From the NCBI GenBank assembly GCA_964450685.1, contig CAYVDN010000099.1, forward strand, positions 1 to 6,678: DNA of 6,678 nucleotides, given 5' to 3'. Positions 4,867-6,678 of this stretch are shown piece by piece. Under the pieces are notes generated by a model. It was not told the origin of the DNA. It saw nothing but the letters and a program-made list of their open reading frames with translations, and did no database searches. A program made the translations under genes and the position numbers. This DNA is from JBAOHV01 sp964450685 (GTDB lineage: Bacteria; Actinomycetota; Acidimicrobiia; Acidimicrobiales; Microtrichaceae). How positions within the stretch are numbered: position 1 is the first letter of the stretch; the number at the start of each line of letters is the position of its first letter.

Positions 4867-5358
4867 ATGGCAACGACGACGATCACCATCACCATCGAGC
4901 ACCCTGACAACACCACCGTCTCAGTCTCAGGTCCGCCCGAGGCTCCCGGCCCGGCTGAAACGGCGGCCAGCGGATCGGACCCGGCGCGAGACCTCATCAC
5001 CGCCCACGCAGCGCCCCGGGACGAATCGCTTCAGCAAGCGCTCCTTGAGCGGCTCGAGGTCGAGTTCGAGCTGGTGCCCCGTCCACCTCGGACTGGCGAC
5101 CGGCCTTACCTCAATCTCTACCCACCGGTGAAGTACGGCTCCTCGCGGGTCGGCAACATTGCAGTCCGCAGCAGTCGCTTCTATGCCGTGTGTGACGTGA
5201 AGAAGCTCGACGAGCATCTACGAGCGGTTCCCGAGGCCGAGATCGCCGAGAACAAGTACCTCACCGTCTACCTCCGAAGCAACGCGGATCTCGATGTTGC
5301 GATGCGTCTCATGCGATGCGCGATGGAGGACCGCGGGTGGACTGACCAGGCAACGTGA
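4867..5358 (+). CDS. Uncharacterised 163-aa protein, divergent from the RT
   Basis: I do not recognise this protein. Residues 1-22 (TTTITITIEH, TTVSVS) suggest a beta hairpin. Residues 23-50 are rich in P, A, G and E and look disordered. Residues 52-72 (DESLQQALLERLEVEFELV) are helical, and 80-155 form a compact alpha/beta domain with strands at NLYPPVKYG, VGNIAVRSSRFYAVCD and KYLTVYLRSNADLD, ending in helix VAMRLMRCAMED. The last part loosely recalls small DUF5655-like domains found beside DNA-modifying or restriction proteins; this is a weak impression from memory. The gene shares its upstream region and repeats with the RT cluster, so it may be a regulator or accessory part of that system. 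The frame is open, without a ribosome site, and ends 31 bases before the convergent SprT-like stop. Confidence 0.65.
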   Translation: MATTTITITIEHPDNTTVSVSGPPEAPGPAETAASGSDPARDLITAHAAPRDESLQQALLERLEVEFELVPRPPRTGDRPYLNLYPPVKYGSSRVGNIAVRSSRFYAVCDVKKLDEHLRAVPEAEIAENKYLTVYLRSNADLDVAMRLMRCAMEDRGWTDQAT

Positions 5359-5389
5359 ACGTCGTGCTACGAGACAGTCGGTGGGCAGA

Positions 5390-5734
5390 TCAAGCGCCTC
5401 GGTAGGACTCCGGCCTGGTGTCGAACTGCTCATGGAGAGTGTCCAGGAATCTGTTGCAGTTCTCGTAACCAGGCCACCTCGCTTCCAGCTCTCGGAAGTA
5501 GCTGTCGTGGCCGTTGCCGGGCAGCAGATGATGGAGCAACTCGTGGTACACGAGGAACTCGAGGATCTCTTCTCCTACCTGGCGCTTCGGCGCCTGCAGG
5601 AGGCGATTGACCCTGATCGTTTCCCGACCCGCGCCCTTCCCCGTCTGCTTTCGACTCCAATGAGCGAACGACCCGGGCGGGCGGCTCTGGAAGCCAGATC
5701 TCGACTCCACACGGGCGATCGCCGAGTTCGTCAC
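5390..5734 (-). CDS. SprT-like zinc metallopeptidase, N-terminally truncated
   Basis: The visible 114-codon frame contains a clear zinc-peptidase site: H64-E65-L-L-H68 (LVYHELLHH) with a third ligand at H76 (GNGHDSYF) and the usual following stretch FRELEARWPGYENCNRFLDTL. Upstream, HWSRKQTGKGAGRETIRVNRLL matches the strand region before the HExxH in SprT/YgjP-like proteins. The C-terminus looks complete. Residues 1-20 (MTNSAIARVESRSGFQSRPP) do not look like a family N-terminus, and they lie opposite plus-strand sequence that codes convincingly. I think the gene was cut near 5670-5690 by a rearrangement and the ATG at 5734 is fortuitous. Family members act in DNA-repair proteolysis or unknown roles; activity of this fragment is uncertain. 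Confidence 0.65.
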   Translation of the reverse strand: MTNSAIARVESRSGFQSRPPGSFAHWSRKQTGKGAGRETIRVNRLLQAPKRQVGEEILEFLVYHELLHHLLPGNGHDSYFRELEARWPGYENCNRFLDTLHEQFDTRPESYRGA

Positions 5735-5780
5735 CGACTTCGCCCGGCCCGGCGGCCCAATCGCCCTGCTGAGTCAAGGC

Positions 5781-6395
5781 GTGCTTCGATTCGCCGTCGA
5801 CTCCACCAGCGACCTCGCCGACCTGCTCTGCGCCGCGATCCTCTCCGACGGCATCCAAGCCGGGCTCTGGTGCATCGACGACACCACCCGCACCGCCCGC
5901 AGAGCGGGCTTGCGATGCGCCGCGCAGACCGTGCTGCAACTCGTCGGTGACACCCCGAGCTGGCAAGAACGCATCGACGTGCTGCGCGACGCGATCACCG
6001 CACGAGCCGACCTCGTCGACCACGCCTTCATCCGCACCGCCTACCAGGGCGCACGCAGCTTCGACAACGTCGCCGTTGCCGTCCCAGTCCCGCACACCGA
6101 CGAAGCCACCTTCCGACACAACCAGCACCTCACCAGCAGCCACGTCATCGACGTCAACGGCATCCAGATCCTCACCGACACCCACCTCGCACGCCTCAGC
6201 CACCCCGAGCACTGGCACATCGACGAACTCGGCCACGGCAAGCACCTCGTCACCGCCCCCGACCTCGCTGCCTGGTACGCCACGACCACACCCGACCCGG
6301 CGACGGTGGATCAAGCCCGCCGCGACTTCGCCGACCTGCTGCTCACCGACGAGGCCATCGCCGCCAACCCACCCCCCTGGCCCACCCCCACCTAG
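5781..6395 (+). CDS. Uncharacterised protein, 204 aa from GTG, probably missing its N-terminus
   Basis: I do not recognise this protein. It is a soluble alpha/beta protein with no membrane segment: LRFAVDSTSDLADLLCAAILSDG, then a helical middle (SWQERIDVLRDAITARADLVDHAF), a VAVAVPVPH strand, an HWHIDELGHGKHLVTAPDLAAWYA segment rich in H and D, and a proline-rich tail (PPPWPTPT). Third codon positions are overwhelmingly C, unlike the mixed usage of the RT cluster, which points to a different origin. The frame stays open and coding-like upstream to 5664 (LWKPDLDSTRAIAEFVTDF...), but GTG 5781 is the only normal start. This suggests that the true start was lost at the junction with the SprT-like gene. 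It ends at TAG 6393-6395. Confidence 0.6.
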   Translation: MLRFAVDSTSDLADLLCAAILSDGIQAGLWCIDDTTRTARRAGLRCAAQTVLQLVGDTPSWQERIDVLRDAITARADLVDHAFIRTAYQGARSFDNVAVAVPVPHTDEATFRHNQHLTSSHVIDVNGIQILTDTHLARLSHPEHWHIDELGHGKHLVTAPDLAAWYATTTPDPATVDQARRDFADLLLTDEAIAANPPPWPTPT

Positions 6396-6671
6396 GACGA
6401 CAGCTTCTCGCGAGGATCGTCACCCTCCGAGATCGCCCCGCTGTCATTGCTGAACACCGACGGCGACACCGGCGGCATCGAGGCGATTGCCTGGCGCTGG
6501 CGTCCGGCTGCGTGGTGAGGCTGCGCAACGCCACCCAGCCTCGTAAGCGGCTGCCTCTGCCAGTTCACCCACGTATCGGCCCACCGTTAGGCCCGCTTCC
6601 ATCGCAGCGGCACGCAGCCCCGCCCACCGATCGTCGTCCACATCGACGCGCAGGAACCGTCGCCGCGGCAT
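6392..6671 (-). CDS. Small ribbon-helix-helix-like DNA-binding protein, likely frameshifted
   Basis: From ATG 6671 the protein begins MPRRRFLRVDVDDDRWAGLR and continues AAAMEAGLTVGRYVGELAEAAAYEAG: a short basic beta strand (RFLRVDV) followed by two helices around a G-L-T-V-G turn. This is the pattern of RHH regulators and mobilisation accessory proteins. As written, the frame ends at 6444 after 75 residues, with a tail that does not look coding. Removing one G of the run at 6534-6536 gives a 92-residue protein ending SNDSGAISEGDDPREKLSS with strongly GC-ending codons. Its stop at 6394-6392 overlaps the TAG of the convergent plus-strand gene. The annotated span is for the restored version. The target, and any partner, are unknown. 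Confidence 0.5.
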
Positions 6672-6678
6672 CGGATCG

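Noticed and set aside
5430..6314. Minus-strand 294-codon open frame, the longest here
   Set aside because: It is a GC-rich shadow: full of G, V, E and D low complexity and antisense to a gene with strong third-position C bias. It also runs through the SprT-like sequence in a wrong frame.
1..6678. CRISPR array
   Set aside because: No regularly spaced repeat of 20 bases or more was seen anywhere in the window.

Overview
The window is GC-rich (roughly two thirds G+C by eye). It uses GTG starts, and several genes lack a Shine-Dalgarno but have a TAnnnT-like hexamer six bases before the start codon, as in leaderless actinobacterial genes. An actinomycete-like host is the best guess; this is inference, and nothing fixes the genus. 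The window reads as an accessory region: a degenerate integration site, an insertion sequence, a compact cluster that looks like an antiviral system, and truncated or shuffled genes to its right.

Layout. 1-72 (minus) is the start of a gene for a secreted protein, cut by the window edge. 109-345 holds what looks like an old integration site: the first 27 codons of an integrase-like protein, a set of GGTAACCC-type repeats, a 16-bp hairpin terminator and a tRNA T-arm-like fragment. 420-1823 is a complete IS256-family element with an intact 411-aa transposase, imperfect terminal inverted repeats and an 8-bp target duplication (TTCGACCG). 1916-4732 (minus) is a four-gene cluster in transcription order: a 486-aa reverse transcriptase with a long helical C-terminus; a small PD-(D/E)XK nuclease whose frame is broken twice; a 105-aa acidic protein; and a 169-aa HEPN protein overlapping it by GTGA. 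A divergent 163-aa protein (4867-5358, plus) shares the 134-bp upstream region, which carries GATCTG repeats over its likely promoter. 5390-5734 (minus) is the C-terminal part of a SprT-like zinc metallopeptidase. It abuts an uncharacterised plus-strand gene (5781-6395) that also seems to have lost its N-terminus. 6392-6671 (minus) is a small ribbon-helix-helix-like protein, probably frameshifted.

How the genes may work together. Reverse transcriptases of the Abi/unknown-group type with a helical C-terminus are a known source of phage-defence systems, and PD-(D/E)XK and HEPN nucleases are common effectors. The most interesting reading is a multi-gene RT defence system in which the RT makes or senses a nucleic acid and one or both nucleases act on it. 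The acidic protein plus HEPN pair, with its own candidate promoter, looks like a toxin-antitoxin-style module that could also stand alone. The nuclease reads as a family member only after removing one G at each of two places; a third one-base excess occurs in the 6392-6671 gene. All three lie in short G runs, so sequencing error and real decay both need to be considered.
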